This document shows, piece by piece, positions 22,650 to 33,875 of a stretch of DNA of 64,000 bases. Positions within the stretch are counted from its first letter, which is position 1, and each line of letters begins with the position of its first letter. The stretch spans positions 1,447,283 to 1,511,282 of the forward strand of contig MU001674.1 of NCBI GenBank assembly GCA_010093515.1, read 5' to 3'. Origin of the DNA: Lineolata rhizophorae. Taxonomy: Eukaryota; Ascomycota; Dothideomycetes; Lineolatales; Lineolataceae. A model generated the notes under the pieces. The model ran no database searches. It worked only from the letters and a program-made list of their open reading frames with translations, and was not told the DNA's origin. The position numbers and the translations under genes were made by a program.

Positions 22650-23787
22650 TTAGATCTTGATGGCCTGCTCCAGAGCCTTGCGCTTCTTGTCGCGCTTGGC
22701 CTGGGCCTTAGCACCCACGAGACCGCCACCCCAGTGACGCCTATGCTCCTCCGTCTTGGCCATGTAGCCATCCTTGACCGCGGAGGCGACCTTGGAGAAC
22801 TCGGACTTGTCCTCCGATCGCACCTCGGTGACAGCAAGAACCGCGGCAGTCTTCATACCATTAGTACCTGAGACATATAGTCCAACAAGGGATCACAAAT
22901 TACCTTCTTGTGGACTACAGTCCCGAGCCTAGCTTTGCCCTTGACGATAGCGTAAGGCACGCCCATCTTGCGGCAAAGAGCGGGCAAGAAAACGACAAGC
23001 TCAATCGGGTCGACGTCGTTGGGAATGAGGACGAGCGAAGCCTTCTTATTCTCGATCAGGCCAACCACGTGGTTGAGGCCATACTTGACAGTGTAGGGCT
23101 TCTTGCTGACGTCCTCCTTCTTCTTGCCCTCGGCGACGGCCGTCGCTTCCTTGTGAAGACGCTCCTTCTTCTCGGCCTTGGTCTCCGGGCGGTACTTATT
23201 GAGTAGCTTGAAGACCTGGGTCGCGGTGTTGCGGTCGAGAGTGTGGGAGAATTGAGCGAGCGACGGCGGGACTTTAAGGCGCATATTGAGGATCTTGCGC
23301 TGGCGTTGAAGGCGAACATACTCGGGCCACTTCACCATCCGCGAGAGATTGCGCTGCGGCTGGATATCCTGGCCGATGCCATAATTGCGCGGGCGCTTCT
23401 CAATAAGGGGGTTCTAAGCAAGCGTCAGAAATTATATTGATCATCGTGGATAGATTCATCATGAGTATGCATACCTTTGCCTGCTTCTTGGAGCTGCCCT
23501 TCGCGGCAAAGGGAGCCGGAGCGGCTTTCTTGCTCGACTTGGGAGGCTGTCATTGAGAAAGAACAACATCAGCGAAACTTGTTCACCAAGTCGTCCTTGT
23601 CTCTAAAGAGCAACGAGGGTATTTCTACGCCTCGATGCTCAAGCCATGGAACCATCACCGGCTGGCCATTCCCAGGTCCAGCACGGCGGAATCGCTTGCA
23701 GTGATGAGAACCGAGCATCGGAACTTCATATGCGCGAGCGATTTGTAGAGGGTAGACGCATTAGAGGGAAAGGGGTGTTCTCACCAT
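22650..23787 (-). CDS. RPL8: 60S ribosomal protein eL8 (Rpl8/L7a)
   Basis: Exons on the minus strand are 23787-23785, 23546-23475, 23413-22904 and 22850-22650 (261 aa). The first coding exon is just the start codon: ATG is followed directly by GTGAGA, and the next exon continues [14 protein letters not shown]. Family sequence follows: [32 protein letters not shown], the L7Ae fold with [17 protein letters not shown] and [20 protein letters not shown], and [17 protein letters not shown] at the end. The third intron has a TACTAAT branch site. eL8 sits in the large subunit near the 5.8S/25S rRNA and is needed for early pre-60S assembly. A 238-bp intron right after the ATG is typical of fungal ribosomal protein genes. 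Confidence 0.97.
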
Positions 23788-24489
23788 TTTGGCGTCGGTG
23801 TCGAGGAGATGTGCGCTGGGGAAGAAATTGCCTGCGCGATAGAAGTCTTTTGTGGGAGCGCTGGGCCCGTGCGCTCGCTAAGGTACGATTCAGCCGGGCG
23901 GCGAACCCGAGTACGGAGCACAAGTACCTGTGCGATAGCCGATGGTTACATCACGTGAGCGGAGTTCCCGACACGTGATGTCACTCCCACTTTGAATTAG
24001 GCGTTCCTTAGTACGAGGCGATGTATCTATGACTGCGAACCGGGCGGTCTTTTCACATGACATTCGTGCAAAAAGCTGAATCACTAGATTTAGAGGGTTA
24101 TAAGCACTCTCAGCTTATTCAATTTCGACACGCACGCAAACTTCACAGGAAGAGCTTGTTGCTACGGGTTATCTGTGGATACGTCTCCCTGGCCTGCTTT
24201 TTTTAATGACAGTCTCTATAACAGACCCTAATGCATGACGAATCCATGATGAAAAGAATCGGTCGTACTGTGTTGCCGATTCGCCATGAAAGAAAGGATA
24301 AGAGAAAGAAAACACAGTAACGCAAATGACAGCAAGTGCATGACGGATATCCATCCACGTCTTAACCCACAGCATGAAACAGAAAATTACCAGCTAAGCA
24401 GACAAGAAGTACACCCCCACCCCTTGTACAGGACACATCTAATAATACATGATTTGTGAAATGTTGCTGGGCCAACCACCGGTCTCCTC
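23788..24489. other. Promoter region of eL8 and 3' side of BLM10
   Basis: About 700 bp upstream of eL8 and beyond the BLM10 stop. No reading frame with motifs. I did not find a clear ribosomal-protein promoter motif. Confidence 0.5.
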
Positions 24490-27400
24490 TTACGCGAAGT
24501 AACTCTTCCAGAGCACCCCTTCAAGATCCTCGAGTTGTTCGGGCTCAAACGCCTTGGATAAGTTAGCGCATTCTTTAAAAAAAAAATAACAATGCAAGAC
24601 TTGTACCGACCTTGACATCAATGTGCCATGTATCTTGCCTCGTGTTCTTGAAGTCTGCCAGGATGCTTTTGACGCTCTTTCCGACGCTTCCCGAGTCCCC
24701 AGAGGCCTTCAGCGCCAGCGTTGCCAACACATCAGGCAGCCAGGGCGGCGGGGGGCTCTGGTACGGGAACGCCTGGACCAAGCTGCCCAACCCCAATACC
24801 GCAGCGTGCCGATTCAGGATGAGGCGGCTGTGCTCTGGGGTAGGAGTACCTGGGATGCGGCGTTTGGGTAGAGGGTTCTGGGCCAGCATTTCGGTGAATT
24901 CCTTTTTAAGGTTGGCTACGGTTCGGTCACGGAATGTGGCAGGAGAGCAACGGATCATGCCCGATAAAGTCGTAGAGGCGCCGAGACGGACCTCGAGCTG
25001 TGCGTCGGCAAGCATGGCCGTCACACAGTCGGTAAGCGCCTGCTGCTGACCCTCACTCATGACAAAAAGGCGGCGGAAATAGATGACTTGGATATTGATG
25101 AGGATGCGAAGGCGCTGGTGCCACGTGGTTGAGGAGCGGCCGATGCGAATGAGTGCGTCGATGAAAGCCTGGTCTTCACCACCGCGGTGAGGGATATTTG
25201 GCAAGTGACGGAAAACATGGTAGGCGAGAGATTGGAGTTCGCGATCCTCTTTGATGTCCATCATGTGCAGGAGCTGTTCCATGAGCGGGTCGGGGAAGAA
25301 AGGGACAAGCTGGATGCAGTCCTGTCCACAAAGTGTATTGTCGAGCCATAGTAACATGGTCTTGCTGCCCTGAGTATAAGACGAGGGTGTCTGCTGCCCA
25401 GGTGGGTGTTCTTTGCGCCAAACCTCAAGCCGATCAAAGACAGCTTTCATCATTTCGGTGAACTTGGAAGTCGGGGCGTACGGTCGAACGCCCAGAGAAG
25501 AGGCGGACCTCTGAGCTTCCATCAGGCTTTTGATGTCCGGATAAGACTCATGGTATCGTGTCCTATAGATACTTGCCAATGTCTGTCCGATGGCTTCTCT
25601 CACTCCCTTGTACGGGTGATCTAGATGGTTCATAAAATCCTCCAGAATTGGGGTTTCGAGCTGAAAGTGCCAGCCAAGATCTAAGACCGTTTGTTGAAGC
25701 ATGTTGATTTTGGAGCTCTGCTTGAACGCTGCGTTCGAGGACATGTCCAGCCGGAACTCCGCAAGCCAGTTTACCAATGGCCAAGCGCGTCGCGGGTCCT
25801 TGCCTTGGAGTGTCACGCGAAGGAAAGAGCTCCAGTACGTCGTGTTTTCAGGTGTCAGCTCGTCTTGGAAGATGCCGCGAACCCTCGGAAAAACGTACGT
25901 CCAAACCTTCGACCTCAACTCCGGGTCTAAGTCTGGGGCACAGTTTAGGAGGGCGCTCATTATCTCTGCTGTTGCGCGATGCTGATGTTTGTCGCTTCCA
26001 TCACCCCACACTGACTCCGCCAGCTCTTTAATGTCGTCGAAAGTCGCTGAGCTAAGGCCGGCGAAGACGAGTTCGAATGCATGCGTCAAGACAAGAGCAC
26101 TGGACATGCGGAAGCGGTCGGAGCTACTATCTCGCGGTTCCTGCTTCATAAAAGCGAAGAAGGACGAGAACCAATCCCGATCCATGATCTTTGCAATCAT
26201 TTTCCGCGCCCCTAGTTCGACCTCGTCATAGTCCATGTCCCCGACTTTGGTGGTGAATGCGGGCATTGTATCGTTCCAGACAAGCCAGCCTGGGTAGTCA
26301 TAGTCGACATAGTAGTTGGCGTCTGGACGAGAAAAGCTCCCCAGATACTCCTTTGTCCACTCGGGATCATACCGTCTGGTAGGGACCATCACCTTGTCAG
26401 GAAGCTCTTCGGTGCGCAGGATATACTTCTCGTAACTATGCTTGCAGAGGCTACGAGTGTGTATAACTGTGAATATCCCTACCAAAGCACCCGAGTAAAG
26501 CCCTCGCAGGCTCGGGTGTGTATCGATCGATCCCTTCGTTACGAGGTCAATCAAGCCCTTGCACGCAATCGAATCGAAGCGGGTGCCGAGGTTGCACACA
26601 ATGGCCGCGGTCCTGCTGGCAGACTTCCAGTGTGCTTCTCGAGCTATATCAACCAATTCTTCGGAAAGATGGGCCTTCTTTTCCTCTACCCTCTTTCGCT
26701 TTTTTTTGATGGTCTTGCGCTTACGATCGATGGTCGCCATGACATCGTCTTTTTCTTCTTTTGCGACAGAATATGAGATGCCTTCTACCACATCAGGGTT
26801 GAGCACAACCATACGCTCGAGGGCCCTGCACATATCCATGACCTGGAACGTGGCGTTCGAAGAAAGCTTTTGTACGGACGGTTTATCCGCGCCGGTCACT
26901 TCAATGAAAAGTTTGACCAGTTTTGGCGCAAACCTCCAGTTGCCACTGATCGTTTTGGCTAGGCTTCCGAACAACAAGGAGAACACCCCTCCCTTAATGC
27001 GAGGGTAATCCTGCTCTTTAAGAGCCTTCTCTAGAGCTTCAAGAAGTGGTGGGATGACCAGTGGACGGGCACCAATGATGCATTTGTTCGCAGACTCATT
27101 GGCAGATTGAGCTGTTCGTCGAATCTCTGTGTAGAGTGAGACACTTGACTGACTCAGATCTAGAAGTAATGCTTTTTCTAGTTCCGTCTTCGGCCTCGGC
27201 GTAGCATTGTGACGAAGGCGTTGCAGATGATAGACGAATGCCCTACGGACTAACAACGGACGCGGATATTCTTTTCTTAGCCCGCTGGCCCTGAATTGAT
27301 GCACGTCGGCCTGGAGCAGGCGGATGACTCGATCTAGAACTTGCGCCGACCGTTCAATGCCCACGTCAACGAACCACGCCCGGTATGCGTTGTATAGAGC

Positions 27401-30400
27401 ATTGAAACACTGAACATCGTCCTCCTGTCTCTCAATTAAGAACTGGTGGATGCGATGCAGAGTCTCCCCAGTCTCGTATCGCAGTTGGTGAATTGTCTTG
27501 TACCGAGGGTCATCGCGTTGGAGACGATAACCAGTGGGATATTGGAAATCGATTCTGTCCTCTTCGCCGTCCATATCGCCCAAGTTGCTGTCGTCGATGT
27601 CTTCTTCCTCGTCCGCCGCATTGGCCATTTCGATATCCTCGCCTGCAGCAGTATCCCGCTCATCCGGTCGATATTTCGAGTCGAAGAAGTTAGACATGCC
27701 CGAAAGGACCAGACGTACAAGAACCAGGTTGCGTGACACTTCATCGCTCCAGTCTTTCCCAGTACCATCCCTCTTTATGGGGCTGTCATTACTGGTGAGA
27801 GCGGTGAGTTGCTTGATCGCACCCTTTATCTGGCATTCGAAAAGCTCGACAGCAAAGCTCATCTCATCCTCAGACGGCGTGTGCCAGAAAATGTTCAGCT
27901 TCTTGGGGTCAACGATTTTGCCCCAGTCCGAAGTTGTCAGGCCACGTTCGACATCGGATTTCTCGTATATTGAGTAGTCAGCGGTGTATGTGACTGTCAG
28001 ATTCAGAAGGAGGTGGTGGATGAAGTTTGACACGTGAACGGTCGGGATGCCACGGCACCTATCTTGCATATGCGTGGCAATGTCGAAAAGCTCCTTCTTC
28101 CAGCGCATGACATCTGATCCCACATGAACCACACACATGCTGATGAGACTAATGTTCCAGACTAATGCGCGATCTCGCGGGAGAACCTCCGACCCCGTGG
28201 TTCGCGTAGAACCGGCGCCATTGTCATCAATTTCAGTGCGAATGCCAGCAATCAAGGAGGGAAGTAGACGCTCTAGAGCCTTCTTCGGGTTGATTTTGAC
28301 TAAGCTGTTGCAAATGAATGCGATGGCATCCCGGGCTTGATGAATGACGTGATTTGTTACAAAGTCGGCAATCTTGTTGAGGGCGATCTCATACAAATCT
28401 GGGGACAGTGCAGCAAGTAAAGGCGTGAATGTGGCTGGCAAAGTGTTGACAATGTTCTCTTCTGGCGAACCACTCCTAACCCGGGATGCATCAGGGAGGT
28501 TTTCCAACAATGCAAAGACGCGGCCCAAGAATGATATGATGAATTCTGATAGCCCCGTCGTCGAAGATTTCAGAATCATGGCTTCTTCGTGGTCGGTTAA
28601 TTCCTGATCGTAGTCGAACTCCATAGTCCGACCCTCTTTCTCCATTCGCTCCACCTGCTCCGTGATCCAGTGCATAGCCAACCCAGTGTCCGCAGATTCG
28701 TGTTCGAGAGGCGTAGTAGCCCCACTGCGAGATTCATCCTTGGCGGACGCAGGCTTCGACTCTTGCGTCAAGTCGTGCAAGGGTACGTTATAGCATACAG
28801 CTTGTATAAAAGCCAGCGTGTGCAGCGTCTTTTCCAAATCATTTGCGTCGATACCTGGCAGGGCTAAGCCTAGCAGCGAGGTGATGTGGCATCGAAAACC
28901 CTTCGTTCTAGCCATTGTCTTCGAAAGCACTTGAAGTGCCCGAATCGCAGAAATAGTACGATGCACTTCTACAAGACCTTGAATCGCAGGATAGATGCGC
29001 TGCAATGCACCAGGCAGGATTAGGCTCGGTTCCAGGTATGCCAAATTCTGTAAAGTCGACATCGAGAAGTTCATCGCAGTTCCGCTCTTGGCGAAGATAC
29101 CCATGAAGATCACTTCCCGTAGACAGCGAACAAATCTGCGCTTAACGGCGGCATTCAAGCGTCTGTCTTCGGGCACTTTCATCTCACCACTATGCTCCCT
29201 ATTCCACCGCATCACGAAGAAATCGGCCAAATAGTACACCAGCTGGGAAAGAGTTGCAGTCCAGCTTCCCGAATTTGATGGGTGGTAGAATGTTTCTACC
29301 GCCTGGATAAGGCTCTCAAGCTTCACCAGCATCGAATCCGGCGTCTCAGCAGATGAAGGTGAAAGGGACATGACGACCCAGCGAGCGATGTGGTGCGCAA
29401 CTGGGTGCTTCTGCCGGTCCCTCTCCAGCATCAGAGCAAGGCCAGCTCCCATATCAACGGCTGAACTGTACGGAGAAGTCGATTGGCCCACAGGGATTTC
29501 CAGGAGCCGAAGGATGGCCGTGAAAATCACGGACGACTGTTCGGCCGTAAAAATCCCGTGCTGCGAGAATGGGATGTGACTGCCTAGCAGCGAATCTCGT
29601 GCCAAGCGGGAGAAAACGTCGATGAAGTGTATATCGAATATCTTGGAACGATTGACAAGAGACCATAGGTGGAAAAACGTCGGTAGATATTGCTGTGGCA
29701 GCAAATCTGGACGGTCTTCGGGCGGGGGGGACGTCGGGAGCATGAGGTTCAATAGTCCAACCACAACGTAGGCATTCTCGTTGAAGGACGTGCTGAAATA
29801 GGGCAGGAATTCTTCGAACATGGCGGGAATCTCTTTGGGGTCGAAGTAAAGTTGAGCAAACGTGCAGAGCTTCGTAAGTGTGCGGATGGCCCTCTTGTTA
29901 TCCAGTATTTGGACTTCAGGAGGGAAGACGAAAGGCTTAATCTCCTTGAAAAGCGGTCTCCAGTCCAAGAGTAAGTCCTTTCCGGGCCGCACATAGTGCT
30001 TTCTCCTTCTCCAGTGCTTAGCTCGAAGATTGTCCCATACGTGTAAGATATTAGTATAGACTTACTTTGTCAACACCATGAACATGCTAGCGAAACGTTC
30101 TGCTACAGTAACATTTAATCCCGGAGCAAGAGCGAGGTCGTAGTACAGATGGATCAGCTTTATCCGGACATCAAGCGGCAAATCAAACTTGAGAGACAGC
30201 CAGCCCCGAATCTCCCTAGTCCAGTGGACAGCTCCCGGCGCAAAGTCTCCGGCCTTAACCGCGATATAGAGATTCTTGATGCAGACTTCGAGATCGGCCA
30301 CCCGCTTGGCTTGAGTCTCGACATCATACGGCAGGCATTCGTGATAGGGAAACGTTCGAGGCCGGCTGCGAGATAGCTTGGCGTCCTCTATGTTGTTGAT

Positions 30401-30505
30401 GCTGCCATTGCTGGCCTGCCAGCTTGTGCCGGGCGTCGTTGCTCGCGAGATATCCGCACCGACCATCGGCACGTCAAGCGTGTCTATTCGCTCGTTTCCG
30501 GCCAT
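24490..30505 (-). CDS. BLM10: Proteasome activator Blm10/PA200
   Basis: Three exons on the minus strand, 30505-30066, 30008-24611 and 24552-24490, encode about 1966 residues (yeast Blm10 2143, human PA200 1843). The protein is a long HEAT-repeat solenoid. Recognisable pieces include LPYDVETQAKRVADLEVCI near the N-terminus, HYVRPGKDLLLDWRPLF, and DFKNTRQDTWHIDVK before the last intron. The final 21-codon exon supplies AFEPEQLEDLEGVLWKSYFA; the C-terminal Tyr-Phe-Ala resembles the HbYX-like tail that Blm10 family members insert into the 20S alpha-ring pocket. Without splicing that 58-bp intron the tail would be lost. The protein caps 20S or hybrid 26S particles in nucleus and cytosol, with roles in assembly, acetyl-histone turnover and DNA repair known for the family. 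An acidic loop (EDIEMANAADEEEDIDDSN) lies near the middle. Confidence 0.97.
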
Positions 30506-31520
30506 GATGATTGGGCCCCGTCGGAGCCGTACGACGAACCTGTCGACGAGGATATACGAGAGCTAAGGGAAAGACGCCGACGGAAGCGGTCAAAGAGGAG
30601 ATACAATAATGCCTAAAGTCCACGCTTTGTAAGCACGTTGTCGGCGATGAATGCCGCACCAGCTAGCGACGCGACAGCCGGGGGATAATGAAGTGTGATG
30701 GCAACGCAAACTTACAGGGAAGCTAGAAGCTCTCGTGATAAGAGGCCAGCGGATGCTGCCAGGCGGAGTTCTGAAGCAACCGTTACGGCGTCTACGGATC
30801 GGTACTAGCAAGAGCGTGTGTTCGGCCGGGTCCTGCGATGGCCGGGGCAAGTGCGTGCAAGATGATGCGTGCGTGAAGCGATGGCGGACGATTTCAGCGG
30901 TAAGGAGAATAAGAAGGCTGCCGCGGCGGTCGGGCGCGTCACACCGTGTGGCGGGTCAAGCTGCGGTTCCGGGACGCAGGTATGGGTACCTGCGAGTTTG
31001 GTGTTGCTGTAACGAGCCACCACGCGCCGAAAGGCTGGCGAAGCTATGGCCACCCAGCGGCGCCAACGAGTCGGAGGTCACGAGAGTGCTTCGTCTCCAC
31101 CAAACGCGCTCGCACTTCGTGCAACGTAGCAGGACGTACGGACCGAGTCACCGAGTCTTCTTGAGAACGCGGTGAAGGGGTAAGGCACCGAATCTTTGCG
31201 AGCTCTTAGGAGGGTGAAGTAGTAAAGGACCGTCCTCGCCTTAAGTGTGGCGCGTCGCTTGTAACGCAAGGCTGCAGCCATTACGCATTGTCAAAGCTCG
31301 CCCCGTTCCCCACGATCAATCCCGCGCACGTGCCGACAGCCCTAGGCGCCGGTCGAGATATCGAAATTCCTACCCGAGTGAGTAGGTGGTTACGCATAGC
31401 TAGGCCTTGTGCTGACCGACGAATTCCCCGGTAGAGCTACCTCGCACTTAGGTCGCTGTAATCGTCTTCTCATTTGTCGCTATCTTTCCCTCGTGAATAC
31501 CTAGGCACGCGACTTAAAAT
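30506..31520. promoter_or_regulatory. Divergent promoter region BLM10 / PSF3
   Basis: This 1-kb interval separates two divergently transcribed starts. No convincing reading frame is present. I looked for a yeast Rpn4-type PACE element (GGTGGCAAA) on the BLM10 side and found none. Confidence 0.5.
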
Positions 31521-32459
31521 ATGGACTCCTACTACGACGTAGATGCAATCCTTACCGATTCCCAAGTGAGAGACGCCTAGAATATCTCGCCGGAATAACC
31601 CTGCTAACCACGAGACAATTTGCTAGAAAGTTCCGTGCACGTTTGAGCTCTCTGTTCCTGGCCTCGGGTTCCTTGACGGCAATATGGGCGGAGATGTCAG
31701 AGCTCCTTTCTCATCATTTGACTTGCGCGGTTCTGTTGACAGCAGAGCAGATGAAGCAAGGTACCAAGGTTGAACTACCTCTGTGGCTGGCAGAGATGTT
31801 GGCGGTCAGGTGAGTCTAAGGCAAGATGGTCTTGTCAAGAAACACTATCTTCTACGCCTCGAAGTACTTCTTCTCTTTAGGACAAATTGGGACTTCGACC
31901 TTTTCTATTGAGCTAGTATTGGACATACAAAGCTGATGTATTCCCACAGCTCGGCTTCCGCTGCAGTTCCATCCTTCACGTCGCTTGATCTTCCATCAGC
32001 GCTTTCGAATCGTGTCGTGGCAGCATTGAAGGCCGATCCCCGAACGGTCGACTTGCGTGCCCAGGCTCCTCACTTCTACGCTTTGGGAGCTAGAATACTG
32101 GAACTCTTCGATGAAGACGAGATTGTTGACGTTTTGTCAGAGGTAGGTGTGCGGCTATATTGCCGGCGGTAAATGCAAATTGTAAGGCTAACAAGAGCTA
32201 AACCCATCCTAGACGTTCAAAGTTCGCGTCACTACATTGGCCGACCAGGCGCACAATCCACGTGGGGCCACGGGTGAGGGGGCAGATTTCCTTCGTGGGT
32301 TGGATGAAACAGAGCGGAAGCGTAAGCAATCAGCAGTTGTCCATGAGTGTACTGTTGACAGAGATGTCTAGTTACTGACTATATACAGTATTTCGTGATG
32401 CCCATGATGGCGCAAAAGCTGTTCGAACCTGGTTGGCAGAAAGCGCAAAGAAAAAATGA
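31521..32459 (+). CDS. PSF3: DNA replication complex GINS subunit Psf3
   Basis: Six small exons (31521-31565, 31627-31695, 31751-31809, 31950-32142, 32213-32321, 32389-32459) give 181 residues, the family size. Motifs in order are MDSYYDVDAILTDSQ, KVPCTFELSVPGLGFLDGN, KVELPLWLAEMLA, FYALGARILELFDEDEIVD and LFRDAHDGAKAVRTWLAES. Psf3 is one of four GINS subunits (Sld5, Psf1, Psf2, Psf3) that join Cdc45 and Mcm2-7 to form the CMG replicative helicase in the nucleus. All junctions keep phase and restore family sequence. It converges on the hydrolase gene, with only 150 bp between the two stops. Confidence 0.95.
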
Positions 32460-32609
32460 ATTTTATGACTTCGGGGAATCGAAAGTCTATTGCTCTACCT
32501 ACTTCTAGCGCGTTTGATTCTTAATTTCGTCTGGTGATAATATCTATTGGTTTGAACAGAACGACCTGCGAAGGCAGAAGTACCTCATAAACAACCCAAA
32601 GAAGGACCC

Positions 32610-33485
32610 TTAAAATGGCAGATCCATATCCTCTGCACTCTCTTTTACTTTCCCTTTCTTTGAACCGAAACCTTCAGCACCAGTCGTCACTTCCTGGATA
32701 AAGTTGACTAACGCGCCAACATATTGCCTCTGGCTGCTGGGCAAGAAATGCCCTCCTGGGTGGTACACTGTCCAATCGCCCCTGCTTGCGCTCTCGCAGG
32801 CGTTCACTAAGCGCAAACTCCTGGCCTCCTCCACTACCGTATCCACGCTCCCGATAAAATGCATCATTGGCGTATTAATTTTCGGCTCATAGAACGCCTG
32901 ATACAATTTATTCGTGCTAGCTCCGAAGCCCGAGTACGACACGGCGAACTTCAGCGGCGGATGCACCACATCGGTTACGAACCCGGTGTCCTCCTCGAAA
33001 CTCTCCGGGAATCGCATCCCACCTTTTGGTTGCGCCGCCTCGAAAGCCTCCCTCCTCCCCGGCTCTAGCAAGCTCGCCAACATCCCGGCTAGCGCACCTC
33101 CTTGCGAGAAGCCGATCACGCCGTCGAAGGGCCCCTCCGCCTTCAGCACCTCGGCCACGCCTGCGAGCCCGCGTTCAATCCCTTCGTACGTGTAGGGCTC
33201 TGCGTCACCCTTGCGACGCCACCAGCCCCAGGCATCGGGCTCTTCGTCTTCGCCGTCCGTCTTGTTGGCCGGGTCGACGACGGCGGTCGCGGCTTCGAAG
33301 GTCAGGTCCGCGCGTGCGAGGTGGATAGGGGCGGTGGGGTATGAGAGCGTGACGCCGGCGGGGAAGGCTTTCTGAAGGTTCTTTTCGAGGGCACGTGTTT
33401 TGGAGCGGAAGAGTGGACCGGACTGGGTGTAGCCGTGAAGCATAAGGATCTTGAGCGGGCGTGTAGGAGGGCCGAATTGGGCCAT
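32610..33485 (-). CDS. FSH-family serine hydrolase (OVCA2/Fsh type)
   Basis: An intronless frame of 291 residues. KILMLHGYTQSGPLFRSKT at the N-terminus is the oxyanion-side signature of the FSH1 domain. GFSQGG holds the nucleophile Ser127; HFIGSVDTVV supplies Asp215 and YHPGGHFLP His246, completing an alpha/beta-hydrolase triad. Homologues include yeast Fsh1-3 and human OVCA2, thought to be esterases; fungal relatives are sometimes mislabelled dihydrofolate reductase. A Lys/Glu-rich tail follows. The substrate is unknown, and no signal peptide is seen, so it is probably cytosolic. It shares a 390-bp promoter with IPI3. Confidence 0.93.
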   Translation of the reverse strand: MAQFGPPTRPLKILMLHGYTQSGPLFRSKTRALEKNLQKAFPAGVTLSYPTAPIHLARADLTFEAATAVVDPANKTDGEDEEPDAWGWWRRKGDAEPYTYEGIERGLAGVAEVLKAEGPFDGVIGFSQGGALAGMLASLLEPGRREAFEAAQPKGGMRFPESFEEDTGFVTDVVHPPLKFAVSYSGFGASTNKLYQAFYEPKINTPMMHFIGSVDTVVEEARSLRLVNACESASRGDWTVYHPGGHFLPSSQRQYVGALVNFIQEVTTGAEGFGSKKGKVKESAEDMDLPF

Positions 33486-33875
33486 GGTAACGCCAGTGTG
33501 GTCGGAGAGGTTCCCGGTCTAGAAACCGAAACCGAGGAAAATCTCAGCACGTGGTATCTCGCTTGGTAAAAATAACAATGGCAACGCACGTGAAAGTGAA
33601 TATGTACTTGGAATCCAATTTCACTATCGGTCGTAGATTGAGTTTCGGCTTACCAGTGCGTCGCAGTCGATAAACTACCAGGCAGCCAATGAGGGGCAGT
33701 GGCTTATTTTGAGTCAGAGCCGAGGCGTGATGTGGCTAGACCGAGTCGTGAGGCTTCCCATGTCACCCTGCCGGGAAAGCTTTTCTACCTTTGCTCCAGC
33801 TCCGCCAAGGCCGCCAACTCTCCACAACGACCGAGTCACGACCGTCACCGGCCACGCGTGGCCGCCTAGAGCCAA
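33486..33875. promoter_or_regulatory. Compact divergent promoter (hydrolase / IPI3)
   Basis: 390 bp separate the two start codons. Both 5' leaders and promoters must fit here. No TATA box or named motif is evident. Confidence 0.5.

Noticed and set aside
23547-23784. Possible C/D snoRNA in the first eL8 intron
   Set aside because: A C-box-like GTGATGAGA word lies on the wrong strand without a D box; on the coding strand no proper C/D pair is present.
30735-31175. 146-codon plus-strand frame between BLM10 and PSF3
   Set aside because: Arg/Cys-rich without motifs; lies in a divergent promoter region.
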